From assembly GCA_008973525.1 (NCBI GenBank), contig WACJ01000010.1, positions 1,488,001-1,552,000 of the forward strand: a stretch of 64,000 nt of DNA. The letters run 5' to 3'. Source of the DNA: Stenopsyche tienmushanensis (Eukaryota > Arthropoda > Insecta > Trichoptera > Stenopsychidae). The stretch's first letter is position 1, and each line of letters opens with the position of its first letter. Position numbers and translations under genes: made by a program. Shown piece by piece: positions 22,550 through 33,024 of the stretch. A model generated the notes under the pieces. That model worked only from the letters and a program-made list of their open reading frames with translations. It did no database searches and was not told the DNA's origin.

Positions 22550-23615
22550 ATCATGACGGTTTGAATGTCTTTGTTCATCGTTTGCATATGATATATATAT
22601 ATGGAATATAATGAATACGAAATAAGTAAAACTGCCTTTTGTTAGTGAGCATACAGTTGAACCAAGGTTACATAAGGTTCCTGTTTGCGTGGTCCCCAAA
22701 AGATACCCCACCGTGACCAAAAATTATGATCAATAGAACAATGTTTATTGGTCGTAAAATCAAAGAACAAGAGAACCGCTATAAAGCGATACGAGTGCGG
22801 GGTTTCAAATAACAGTTTTGGACGTCCTTATCCCATTATATGTACCTACTGGGAAGTTAATGGATTCTTCGAGTTTGGAAGATTGGACAATAATTCGGTT
22901 GCAGCTTGACTGCCCTACAGATGTTAATGGGTCGCCATTTTCGCTTCCCACCAATTAGAATGCTATGGCAAAGTCCAGAAAAGCCATAATTGTTGAGCTC
23001 CAGGAACGGGCCTCGTTAACCTGCAAGATAGATAATACCCCTTCCTCGAGCGCAGCGCTTCCAGCATTCTTCGTTCCGCGCTCTTATCACATTCCTCATC
23101 AATCACGAGCACACTTCCTAAATATATAGTAATCATTCATCTGCTCAGCTTTGCGTTGGCTTTTATTATGTATGGCGTTGTTTTTGTGAAAAAAAAATGC
23201 GTAAAATCTTCTAAAACTTTGGATAATGGCATTCCTCGAGGTCGTTTACTCCGAACTGGGATCCGCGGCTTGAGCCCTGCTGAGGAATTACTTCCTTTGT
23301 TTTTTGTCTGCAACGGTAGTTCTTCGAAGTACGTATGGCATTGTGCATGCGACTTGATACATATACTTAAATCCCAATCGCTGAAGTCGATCCAGTGCGA
23401 AAATTTGTATACGGCGCAAATTGAACAGCGAGGAAGATCCAATAAATACAATTTAGAATCAAATAAAACATTGTTTTAGCGTAGAAATTTGATGAATTTC
23501 AATATATATATTTATAGCGAATACCCGGCATGAAACGCAATACTTGATTTATTTTTTCAGGTCACGTGTAGCGCGAAGATTTGGTATCCAAAAGCATAAG
23601 CACACTCACTCTCAT
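22550..23615. other. Low-repeat region with moderate GC
   Basis: Between 22660 and 23480 base composition is more balanced than the surroundings and no repeat family is recognised. Overlapping frames on both strands at 23137-23479 (104 and 107 codons) have no known motif. It may be single-copy DNA; a conserved non-coding element or unrecognised exon cannot be excluded. Confidence 0.35.
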
Positions 23616-23623
23616 CTGCTTAT

Positions 23624-23865
23624 GTCATTCTCGCAAGTGTAAACAGTAAGTTGACAAAGTTTTATCGCAATCGGATGAACGGTATGGAAGCGCATCAAAT
23701 ACGGACAAACAAACATTGATTTTTATATATAAGAAGACTATGCTTATGTTACCCGCGCAATCCTTAGCAATAAATGGACGAAGTTTTATTGCAATCTGAT
23801 GAACGGTATGGCAGCGCATTACATACGAACAAACATATATTAATTTTTATATAATAGATTATATA
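23624..23865 (+). repeat. Two tandem LINE-tail-like repeats
   Basis: Copies at 23624-23735 and 23741-23865, each with AAAGTTTTAT(C/T)GCAATC, ATGAACGGTATGG and ACAAAC before an AT-rich tail, as at 15145. Tandem tails of this sort are common for non-LTR elements but the family is not identified. Confidence 0.55.
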
Positions 23866-24244
23866 GATACACTCGTTAGGAGGATATAAATTTTAAAATG
23901 TATATTGAAATAAGGAGAAACGAACAAAAACGAAAAGAATATCAAGAAGCGAAAACACGTGAATTACTATTGTGTTCTAATTCTTCTAGAAATTGGAGAG
24001 CCAATAAAAAGGCTTGGATCACGAGTATTATTTTTTTAGGATTGGTTCTACAATTGTTAAAACAAAAAGAAATAAAACAATCCACATTAAATCCTTGCTG
24101 GAAAAGGCTGTGACCAGAAATAGACTCTGGATAAAATGCTGACAATAAACATTTGTCCTGATATTAACGGAGAAGGTTTTGATGACATGAATCTAACACA
24201 GTTAATGACTCAAAAAGTAGTTATATGTTTCACTTTAACCTATA
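23866..24244. other. AT-rich anonymous DNA
   Basis: Includes a Lys/Glu/Arg-rich 71-codon plus frame (23898-24113) with no recognised domain. Confidence 0.4.
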
Positions 24245-24350
24245 TGGTAGGATGATCGCCTATTTGCGAGCGAATTTCAGTGATTCAATAAGAGCATTCT
24301 TACAAGTCGAGAGACAGAGACGGAGAGAATATCTTGCGTACATAGGTACC
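24245..24350 (-). mobile_element. Family M fragment (M3)
   Basis: GATCGCCTATTTGCGAGCG, TTCAGTGATTCAATAAGAGC and AGAGACAGAGACGGAGAGAA match one end of the M family (as at 63340 and 56370). Only this end is present. Confidence 0.55.
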
Positions 24351-25539
24351 ATCGTTGGAACCTTATTATGAAATACGTATAAGTGATAGCGATTTTGAAT
24401 TAATGGTATATGTGTTCATTTAAAAACAAAGAAAAACCTTCGTATATTTTTTTGGAACGCAAACCCTAATTTTGTATGAACCTCAAACCTTGTATTACAC
24501 GCCGATTTTGCGGAACCATATAACCGTGTTATACGAGGCCCGATTGTAATGCAATTGAAGCAAAGCTTTGATAAATAAGGCAATATTCTCGTCAAACAAA
24601 AGATCTTCTGCATGACAGAGCCACATGTTGCTTCAGCGACGAAAAATATGATTTTATAACTCGCATGGGAAGTTTTGTTTCGTCCTATTCGTAGGACTTG
24701 GCTCCAATATATTTCGAAACTTATAGAATCCGCCAACAGCTATCATTATAAACTGTTTATATTCGATACATTCAAAGATAATTTATATAGTGATCGATCG
24801 AACGCACTCTGACAGTTCGATCCGATGCTCATCGATTGGGAGCAAATCCATATGCGCGCGCATTCAAATTTCGCACAAAAGGCGCACATAATCTAGATCC
24901 GATGCGTTTTGCTAGAACTTTGAATGCGGGGACATCTGGAATCGCATCCAGCACGGGAGCAGCTGTTACGACTTCCCTTTCTTGCGCTCTTTCGAGAAGC
25001 ACTTGAACATTTAGCCGTTCCCAATCGCGGTTCAAATAAACCAAATACGTATCGGATTCTGTGGTTTCTCCGAAACAATGACGACTATTCGCGCATAATC
25101 GATGGTTGGGGTGTTATTTTTATTGAGATATTATATCAGTGCCAGATTTCTTCGGAGTGTTTTTATGGAATCAATAACAATATTGTATAAGAGTTATCTT
25201 TATAAACATAGATTGTATTTTCGGAGTGTTCGGACTTCAAACCTGTGCGTGTTTTTACTGAATGAATTCATGGATGGCTTAGATTTTTAATTGAATCGTA
25301 TTGAAATTTAGGAATTTCTTTGATTCAATCCACTCGGGCGCAAAATACGCTGTGCACAAAAACCACAGAACTATAAATCGAACATATCGGCGTGCACTCT
25401 GAATTTCACTATATCACTATAATTCACTTGTATACATTTTTTATTTGGGTTTTCGAAAAATGTTCACAGCGATTTTGGGGGGTTCGCTGCGAGACGACGG
25501 CCTCGAAAGGGTTAAATTGGCGCGCAATAAATTTTGATG
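24351..25539. other. Anonymous DNA
   Basis: The part 24830-25080 is GC-richer and has overlapping frames on both strands (a minus 71-codon frame at 24829-25044 is protein-like in composition) without a recognised domain. It lies just upstream of the CpG-rich island, so a short exon is possible but unsupported. Confidence 0.35.
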
Positions 25540-25860
25540 AACTTCAGACCTGCATGAGGAGATGCAACGGTGGCGACACTTGGGGGCGCACGCCCTCGCG
25601 ACGCGCCCACAACTGCAGCCAAGGCATCACAGCCGCACGTCCCAACAGCGCGAGCGCCCGGGGCACACTGGCCGGTAGCCTCCGCCTCCGCCCCCGCTCC
25701 GTCCCGGGCCCCGGGCCCCACCGATTCCCCCCGAGCCCCCACTTTCACGGTCAAAGCGCGTCCCGAACCTCTCCCGAACTATCCAACTACCGAACACCCT
25801 TAGCCGTCTCCACCATATGCAAAACGAACCCCACAGAGGTGCCAATGATTACCGGACGTC
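25540..25860. promoter_or_regulatory. CpG-rich island, possible promoter or GC-rich exon
   Basis: A sharp GC-rich, CpG-dense block in an AT-rich background, with GCGCACGCCCTCGCGACGCG and CCGGGCCCCGGGCCCC. Frames on both strands are open through it (plus 25570-25803 is Ala/Pro-rich; plus 25392-25901 spans it; minus 25512-25754 is Ala/Gly-rich), as GC-rich DNA lacks stops, so openness is not evidence of coding. Such islands often mark promoters or first exons. No gene body is recognised on either side. Confidence 0.3.
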
Positions 25861-26036
25861 CGCCTTGGAATGTGTTCCTTTATCAATCAGCGTTGACATA
25901 ATTGTGTCAATATCCTAACAAATATGCACAATGACATATTTATCAACGCCCTGAAAATATAAATCTTCCCGAAAAGACTCTCGTTTGGCGGAAAAAACAA
26001 CACAAAAAATATTCTACAGATCTAATTTGCGCTAGA

Positions 26037-26050
26037 CCCCCCCCCCCCCC
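26037..26050 (+). repeat. Run of 14 C
   Basis: Fourteen consecutive C bases. Related C-rich or G-rich runs occur in the flanks of family C copies at about 31932 and 45763, so this may be the tail of a decayed C copy. Confidence 0.9.
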
Positions 26051-26228
26051 GGTTTTTTTAAAAGTTAAATAACACCATTATAAATGCAATATATTAAATA
26101 TTATTATAATGTATGTACCTTTCCTTTATTGTGCTAAAAATACTCACCGATGATATGTATTTGGTACACAACCATTTTTTATTTTTTTTATAAATAATAT
26201 ATGAAGATAGTACCGACCTAAAATAAAA

Positions 26229-26631
26229 AGAGCATTCTTACATGTTAAGCCTGGAGATAGACAGAGACGGAGAGTGTCTTGCACATTGAGCTTGGAGACG
26301 AAAGATTATCTCGCAGGTCAGAGATTCTGAATGGGAGACAGAGACGGAGAGAATATATTGCGTACACCGCACGATTATAGATCTTCAACCCAAATTTATC
26401 GATATATGAATGACATAATGAATCGATTTAAAGTGTATTGTTTATGTTTACGCGAAGAAATGGCCGAATATTGTGTGCTATCGACAGTGTTTATTTATTT
26501 AAATACAAGTTTCATACACGCTGCGATGGTCTTGATAGATAAGTGTATTTGTACGAATGATAAGTGGCGGACATGCAAATATAGCATCTAAGTAAATGAT
26601 GATTTAAAATTAGCTCACTACTCAAAGGGTT
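26229..26631 (-). mobile_element. piggyBac-type MITE family M, copy M4
   Basis: Runs from AGAGCATTCTTACATGTTAA through CTTCATACACGCTGCGATGG to CTCACTACTCAAAGGG and TTAA. Right terminus intact; left terminus not seen. Frames within it (26331-26591) are translations of the MITE and are shared with other copies; not genes. Confidence 0.7.
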
Positions 26632-26687
26632 AATAGTAAATGTTCTCAGTGAATTTGTAAGCATGAAAAAAAAAGGTTCAACAATAC

Positions 26688-27238
26688 TTTTATTTGAAAG
26701 GTCTCAGTCCAACAAATATCAAAGCCGAGTTAGATTATGCTCTGGGTGAGTCTGCTCCTTTGTTTACAACAGTGAAATATTGGGTGGCAGAAATTTAAAC
26801 GAGGCCGTACGAGCTGCCAAGACGAACAGCGCAATCGTTGACTCCAGAAATACACAAAATGGTATTGGATGACCATCGACTGTAAATACGCGAGCTAGCA
26901 GACATGGCAAGCCTTTCAAAAAATGCTGTACATCGCATATCGTTGTACACGCTGAAATTTTGGATATGAAAAAAAAACAAAGGAACCGACAGACTCGAGC
27001 TGTTTATCGGTGTGTCCAACCGGTCCGCTTTTCGGACCGGTTGGACACACAGACCGAACGCGATCGGACGCCATATCTGAACATGCTTACAGAACGATTA
27101 CGAACTCTAGTTACAAAATGAAGTTATTCGAAGAGGATTGATCAGGTGGGTTGTTTAAATTTTACAATCGCTAGAAAATATTGTTGTCTTGATTTTATTG
27201 CGGGCTTATGTCGGCTGGGTTAGACAATTTAGTATATA
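26688..27238 (+). mobile_element. Family C composite repeat, copy C3, left part
   Basis: Begins with a mariner N-terminus (LKGLSPTNIKAELDYALGES, then APLFTTVKYWVAE), continues through MVLDDHRL and ELADMASLSKNAVHRI with stops, then the C body. The hairpin here is extended to a 17-bp perfect stem (27011-27027 / 27033-27049, loop CTTTT). The copy is cut at 27238 by the mariner at 27239 and resumes at 28151. Confidence 0.7.
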
Positions 27239-28150
27239 TTAGGTTGTCCCATAAGTTTCTTTCGCAAATGAACACAGATCTAATTATAGCCATGGTTGAA
27301 GAAAACCCGCGATATACTGTTCGTGAAATAGCTAACAAGTTAGAAATTCTACGAACATCCGTCCATAGTCATCTGACAAAATTGGGCTACATCAATCGTT
27401 CAGATGTGTGGCTTCCTCATGAACTGACTGACTCAAATAAACTTCAGCGAATTTCAACATGCGATCTTCTTCTCCAACGACATAATAGCCAAACTTTTTT
27501 GAAGAGACTTGTCACTGGAGATGAAAGTTGGATACTCTATGAGAATATCCAACGTAAACGGTCTCGGACCAAGAATACAGAAGCTTTAACTGTAGCTAAA
27601 CCTGACCTACATCCAAAAAAAGTTTTGCTATGCATTTGGTGGAACTGGAAGGGGGTAGTTTATTATGAGCTACTTCAGCAAGATGAAACAATCAATTCAA
27701 CAAAATATTGTTTCCAACTAGACAATCTAAAGGATGCAATTGCCAGAAAACGGCCAGAATTAACGAACAGATGAGGCATTATTTTTCATCATGATAACGC
27801 CAGACCTCATGTATTTTTGCTCGTCAGAAATAAAAGATTATCATTTGACTGAGATGTTTTATATCATCCTCCATACTTTCCGGATATTGCCCCTTCAGAT
27901 TATTATTTATTTCTTTCATTGAAAAATTCTTTACGTGGTAAAAAAAAATGATATAAAAATGTACTTTGATCAATATTTTGCCAATAAACCTGGGAAATGT
28001 TGGCAAGAAGGCATTATGAGGCTTCCAGAGAAATGGATAAAGGTAATAGAACAGAATGGATCATATATTATTCAATAAATTTTGATGTAATACAAATTAT
28101 TGTTTATTTTTTCTTAATATGAAAACGAAAGAAACTTATGGACACCCTAA
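27239..28150 (+). mobile_element. Internally deleted mariner (912 bp) with intact termini
   Basis: TA flanks (27237-27238, 28151-28152) and inverted termini of about 25 bp, each ending ATAAGTTTCTTTCG in its own orientation, differing by a few bases. The residual transposase frame starts at 27268 (MNTDLIIAMVEENPRY), so the first N-terminal HTH is missing: the 5' terminus joins directly to mid-gene. Later parts are present: VWLPHEL, VTGDESWILY (first Asp), LLCIWW, HHDNARPH (second Asp), IAPSDYYLF (third Asp), spacing 34. TGA stops at 27772-27774 and 27850-27852 and a shift near 27950 break it. Not autonomous. Inserted in a family C copy. A copy with the same deletion is at 39757-40440. Confidence 0.85.
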
Positions 28151-28222
28151 TAGTATAAAAACGGACCATTTGCGCCCGTGGCGGGTGCCTACTTTACCAC
28201 CCACTTGTTACGGCCCTGTTCA
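28151..28222 (+). mobile_element. Family C composite repeat, copy C3, right part
   Basis: Resumes with GTATAAAAACGGACC and includes CGCCCGTGGCGGGTGCCTAC, matching other C copies (GTATATATTATAAAAACGG and GCCCGTTGCGGGCGCCTAC). Confidence 0.6.
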
Positions 28223-28304
28223 GGACTGTCTTCAAATAAACTCACGATTATCCGAAACAGTAAGGGAAAAAAATCTGAATAAAAATGCATATCCAAAATC
28301 CGGT

Positions 28305-28465
28305 CAAATCAGTTGATCGGAAAGAGAGTCGTTTGTAGTGTGTCCGCGTCGCATGCATCAAAGAGGCGCTATGCGCATGCGCCGCCTCTGCTGTGCACGT
28401 GTGTCTATCTATACATAGCATAACCCAAGCACTATTTTATTATATATTACACAACACACAGCCAC
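28305..28465 (+). repeat. Interspersed repeat R5, copy b
   Basis: GATCGGAAAGAGAGTCG, TGTAGTGTGTCCGCGTCG, a GCGCATGCGCC tract and TTTTATTATATATTACACAA match 61688-61858 (reverse) and 8315-8475. Confidence 0.65.
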
Positions 28466-29159
28466 ATATTTAAGTCAACAATTTCAATTATACCGCGCGA
28501 GTGTCTCACGCATTTTTGTTTTAATCCCGAGGACATTTATATAAATGATTTTAAGTCTGCAAACACTCACAAAAATAAAAATCTTTTTCCTCTTTTTATA
28601 AGACCATAAGAATATCTCAACTCAAAGAGTGTCGTAACTTGAAGGGCCATAAATGAGATTATTATTTAGAAGTATAAAATTACTCCCTGCGTGCGTTTAT
28701 CTATGTCCGGGCATAAAGAAAAAAAGCGTTAAATATATCCTACATTCGTCCATGCGAGAGCGTTTACAGCTTAGATTAATATCCTACGAAATCCTATAAA
28801 ACTAGAATAACACCGATACTATATCCACCTCGGGGCTAGAACGAGGGAAGACGGCAACGTCTCTAAGAACGCCGAATTTAGTCCGCCCAAGCGTTTTCCA
28901 TATTCATATGTAGGATGAAGATGTAGACGCTTTCAAATCGTTAAAGATAACATGAACGACCAAGAGGTCCAACCACATGTGTTTAAAAATAAATGGCAGA
29001 CTTTTCAACGTCTCTTTTAGAATGGCGGCAGAAGCTGAGCAAAATGAAGTAGACGATCGTTAATCGATTCTGATTACTGTCATGCAAACGGCGATGGTTT
29101 TGTCAGCTGTTTTGTTCGTCAGAACAAAGTCTCGCAAACAGTTAAATAATCTCGTTTAA
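28466..29159. other. Anonymous DNA
   Basis: Nothing recognised. Confidence 0.4.
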
Positions 29160-29420
29160 CCCGCCCGCAATAAAATAAAGGCAACAATATTTTTGACCAT
29201 TTGTAAAATTTAAGCAACGCATCTGATCAGTCTTCTTCGCACAATTTCGCTTTGTAATGAGAGTTCATAATCGCTCTGTTCGAGTATGGCATCCGATCGC
29301 AAGGTGCTCATTCGTTATGTCAGCGGTCCGAAAAGCTGACCGGTTGGACACACAAACTTTGTGGACACTCCGTCCTCTTTCAGGACTTTTTGCAATATTC
29401 TCTATGATCGATACGATAAC
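29160..29420 (-). mobile_element. Family C copy C4 (body only)
   Basis: Contains CCCGCAATAAAATAAAG, CATTCGTTATGTCAGCGGTC, GGTCCGAAAAGCTGACCGG (hairpin with one mismatch) and GTGGACACTCCGTCCTCTTT. No mariner part. Frames on both strands at 29257-29519 are translations of this repeat. Confidence 0.65.
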
Positions 29421-30022
29421 GGATGATCCCTCAGTGACTAACTTTTTTAAATTTGTTTTTAAATCTATAAGATAATCTTTGAATGTTTTTAAATAAGCTA
29501 ATTGGCATGAAATCCACAAAATTGTGATAATTGGTCGGAAATAAAGTATTTGAGTAAAGCAACCTTTACACCCGTAGCATTAATAAAATCAATGCATAAA
29601 ATCTAAAAAAAAACGAATTAGCTTCACTTCTAACGCACAAGAGACTCGCGCATTTTTTTAAAAAGCAATATAACGGCGAATCTCATACACATTAGAAGGC
29701 CAAAATAGACGATCAAGTCAAATATTTATTTATGAGGATATTTTTAATTTATTTGACGATCGTATTTGCGCAATTCGCACGGCAGTAAAAAAAAAACGCC
29801 GTGGTGGATAGGCACTAATGACTTCACTAATGTCAATATGTTCGAATGTTTTCGTTACGCACGTAAACACACGCCTTAAACGACGAACAGATGTCATCAA
29901 AACTGAGATTGGTTTATATTCAACTCACGATTGCATTTGTACGCGCCTTTTCAATTCGTCAAGCATTTGATGGGCGATATGATCGAAAAATTTAGTGGAT
30001 GTGACGTTTGTAGCATATTCGA
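29421..30022. other. AT-rich anonymous DNA
   Basis: Nothing recognised. Confidence 0.4.
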
Positions 30023-30025
30023 TTA

Positions 30026-30167
30026 GGTGTATTGAAAAGTCCTTGCCGATTGTACAACAATGAAATAATTTATTTGTTTTTTTCATTTTCATTTACAAAA
30101 GCTTACATAATATAGTTTCCTTCATTATTGCCTACTATTTGCCGCAATTTTTCATGTTTTTCAATTT
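30026..30167 (-). pseudogene. 3' end of a mariner element (transposase C-terminus and terminus)
   Basis: After TA (30024-30025), GGTGTATTGAAAAGTCCTTG is the terminus shared with the element at 34674-35889. Reading inward on the minus strand, codons give KLRQIVGNNEGNYIM and a stop, matching the usual mariner C-terminus (family members end with an RWxKxVxxxGxYF pattern). The rest is cut off by the hAT derivative starting at 30168. Confidence 0.65.
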
Positions 30168-30627
30168 CCCGCCGAAATCTGGATGCTTGGAAACAGTGGC
30201 GTAACTACTAATTGGCGAGCTTAGACGACGCCTAAGAGCAGTAACTGTCTAATCTATGTATGCATATATACAGTACTTATATGTTTTTCAAATTGTTACA
30301 TTAACATTTCCCTACCGGTGATGTATTTACTACACCTCGACTCTAATAATGGGAATATCGATATGAAATATAATAGATACGGGGCTCAAAATTTTTGTAT
30401 TCCTCCATAATATAATTACGAAGCACATCGAAGTGTTATAGTATATAAGTATTCATCTGCAGCGACAGAAATAAATAATTTGTCGGGAAATCGGGAATTT
30501 TGCGAGTTTTAGTCCGTGTCTCAGCTGAAAGGAATTTTATCAGTCACATTGATGGTGTTATACAAAAATGGGGTCTCATCAACTCGAACTAGCATTTAAA
30601 TATCTGATGACGATACCCTCAATGATT
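30168..30627 (+). mobile_element. hAT short derivative, copy 5, left part
   Basis: CCGAAATCTGGATGCTTGG, the 5' block and the GTCACATTGATGGTGTTATA block run up to TATCTGATGACGATACCCTC, where the piggyBac-type MITE at 30632 interrupts it. The element resumes at 31160. Confidence 0.75.
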
Positions 30628-30631
30628 TTAA

Positions 30632-31155
30632 CCTTTTCGTTAGTGAGCAAATTTAAAATCGATGAAGTCGTTGATATCATAATCGCTTTACACCGATTAC
30701 TTTCTGTCAGCTCCTAATCAGCGTAAGACAATCTTCAATTCGAGGCAGAGTCAATTGTAAATAAACATTTGATAACATACAAGATCGCGTCATTTCTTTA
30801 CATAAACAATGCACAAAAAATCGATTCATTTGCTCCTCCTTTAGAAGGAAATGATAATTGAACAAAGACTCATTCAACACGCAGCGAAGTTAAAAAAACA
30901 AGCATTGTTGATAGCTCGCAATTTTCGATCATTTCTTTGCGTAAACAAATAACACACTTGAAATCGAAATGATTATAAGTCGATAAATTTGGGCTTAACG
31001 ATCTATACAATCATGCGAGGAACTATCCGTCTCAGTCTCCCGAACTGCGCTAAGTTCTCTCTGTCTCTGTCCGCCTCGGAGCTTCAATGCACAAGAGTGC
31101 TCTTTCTGAATAGTGAAGGTCAAAACGGTTATTACCGTGAGTACTCACGAAACGG
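30632..31155 (+). mobile_element. piggyBac-type MITE family M, subfamily B, copy M5
   Basis: TTAA at 30628-30631 and 31156-31159. The left terminus is CCTTTTCGTTAGTGAGC; the right terminus (reverse complement) is CCGTTTCGTGAGTACTC. 524 bp, non-coding. It shares its interior with 37945-38410 (ATCGCTTTACACCGATTACT and CTTCAATTCGAGGCAGAGTC) and its 3' part with the M family. It splits hAT copy 5. Confidence 0.8.
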
Positions 31156-31159
31156 TTAA

Positions 31160-31225
31160 AGACTGAGTGTGCATTTTCAGCAGCAAGTTGCCCGGCTACC
31201 AAAATCAGATCTTACCTAATGCATT
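31160..31225 (+). mobile_element. hAT short derivative, copy 5, right part (dimerisation codons)
   Basis: GACTGAGTGTGCATTTTCAG and CAGCAAGTTGCCCGGCTACC continue the hAT_C reading (ERAFSAASC-type) interrupted at 30627. Confidence 0.7.
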
Positions 31226-31924
31226 CACAGTATATTCGTCCAACATTTAAAATTTAAAGTAGTATCACCGTTTTTCAGACGCTTGTTGAAGAGTTCAACG
31301 TATCATCAGTCCTGGTTGTGCTTTTCTAAGAATTTTTGCTGGCCTTCAACTTTCATAGTCTGCGGTCGATATCTTGCAAAGTAATGTCCGCGATCGAGAC
31401 TCATGCGGTGATTTAATCTGATCTTAAAAATGCTGATCGCAAAAACAGACAGGACGCAATATTAACATCCTGCACGATGACTCAAAGAAGCCATGGCAAA
31501 AAAGTTATATAAGAAATTTGTTTATTTACATTTTTTACGATCGGACATCCATACTAATTGTCTTCGGTCCTCGAAGGATGATGCAACGAATTTGCATTGA
31601 CCAAGTCATCGATTTTATTAATTTAAGCATCACAATAACGAAAACAATGCATTGAAGTATGGTATAAGATTTGAAAAATGAAAGCGAAAGTCTTAATTTA
31701 TCTTTTCTTTAACGAATTATCGAAATGAATACACTTTATGAAAATTAAGACGCCTCTTTATAATCATCTTTGTTCATTTATATAAATAGAAACTGGTGTG
31801 GTGTGTTGATTTAATAGATGGGTGGTTCTCCACAACTTTATTAATCGCCTCAGTATTTACATTTCAGATCCAGAAAATTGGGGTAAACCTGGATCCAGAT
31901 GACCGATCGGAAATAGTAATACTC
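31226..31924. other. Anonymous DNA
   Basis: Nothing recognised; the frame at 31796-31996 overlaps the start of family C debris. Confidence 0.4.
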
Positions 31925-32345
31925 CCGATCTCCCAAATTATCCTCCCCCACCCCCTTTCACGGATTTTTTTTAAAAATCAATTAATACTATTATAATGTA
32001 TGTTTTAAAATAATATACAAAGATAGTCCCAAATATACGTGACTTAAAGTATAGATAGCGGTTACTGTTGTAAAAAAATACTATGATAGAAAGTATCTAG
32101 ACGCTACGTTGCTTCGGTGATCACACAGATCATAGAAAATGCCGCAAAAAGTCCTAAAAGATGACCATAAGGTTTGTATGCACAATCGGTCCGCTTTTCG
32201 GACCGCTAATATAACGAATGAGCGGCTCGCGATCGGATGCCATACTTGAACATAAAAGAGGGATACGACAACCTAGTATATATAATAATAACGGACAGAG
32301 TCAATCAGTGTTGGTTGATGTAAAGTAGAATGGTTGAGTAAAACA
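31925..32345 (+). mobile_element. Family C copy C5 (variant without mariner part)
   Basis: From a C-rich tract through TACAAAGATAGTCCC, GCGGTTACTGTTGTAAAAAA, GAAAATGCCGCAAAAAGTCC, the hairpin CGGTCCGCTTTTCGGACCG, and GACAGAGTCAATCAGTGTTG to GTAGAATGGTTGAGTAAAAC. Shares the upstream variant with 45195 and 61858. Confidence 0.7.
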
Positions 32346-32672
32346 AAAAACATGTGCAACTCGGAATTTCATCAAAATTCGGGCGAAGCAAAGCTTCTTT
32401 TATGTGCTCAAGGAAGTCCTACGCAGTTTATCAAACATAAATGTTTCCCTATGCGTACTAAATCGGGGAATTAAGGGTATTGAGCAATTTAAAGCTTCTC
32501 TCTAATACCCATTACTAAAGTAAGTCACAAGGCCATGTAGCTCTTGCACTTCCAAGAACAGCTTGATTTCATCTTTTAACAACGCAAAGACTCGATTGAC
32601 GGCCATTCAATAATTAATGCATTGTGGAAAAGAAAAATATCGTGATCAGAATACATGTATTTATAAATATAT
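32346..32672. other. Anonymous DNA
   Basis: Nothing recognised. Confidence 0.4.
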
Positions 32673-32676
32673 TTAA

Positions 32677-32963
32677 CCCCTTGAGTAGTGAGCTAATTTA
32701 AAATCATCATAAATGTAGATGCTATATTTGTATGCCCGCCACTTATCTGTCAGGGCCGTCGCAGCGTGTATGAAGCTTGTATTTAAATAAATAAACACTG
32801 TCGATAGCACACAATATTCGGTTGTTTCTTTGCGTAAACATAAACAATACACTTTAAATCGATTCACATATCATTATTAGTTGATAAATTTGGGTTAACG
32901 ATCTATAAAATCGTGCAATCATTGGAATTTGGACACAACACTATGTTTTACCTCTTTAAGGCG
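32677..32963 (+). mobile_element. piggyBac-type MITE family M, copy M6 (intact ends)
   Basis: TTAA at 32673-32676 and 32964-32967 flank a 287-bp element: left CCCCTTGAGTAGTGAGC, right (reverse complement) CGCCTTAAAGAGGTAAAAC. The frame 32673-32867 on the minus strand is a translation of the MITE. Used here as the family reference. Confidence 0.8.
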
Positions 32964-33024
32964 TTAAAAAGACAGATGTTGAGGTTGACAAATTCAACAA
33001 TTTAAAGTCATCTTACATGCTATT

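Noticed and set aside
23137..23479. Overlapping 104- and 107-codon frames on opposite strands
   Set aside because: No recognised motif, mutual overlap, and no splice or promoter evidence; kept only as an anonymous region.
25392..25901. 169-codon plus-strand frame
   Set aside because: Half of it is AT-rich lead-in and half a CpG-rich island open in several frames; no domain.
26331..26591. 86-codon frame with a recurrent product also seen at 32673-32867, 56017-56214 and 63281-63502
   Set aside because: All are translations of the TTAA MITE family M; similarity between them reflects DNA homology, not coding selection.
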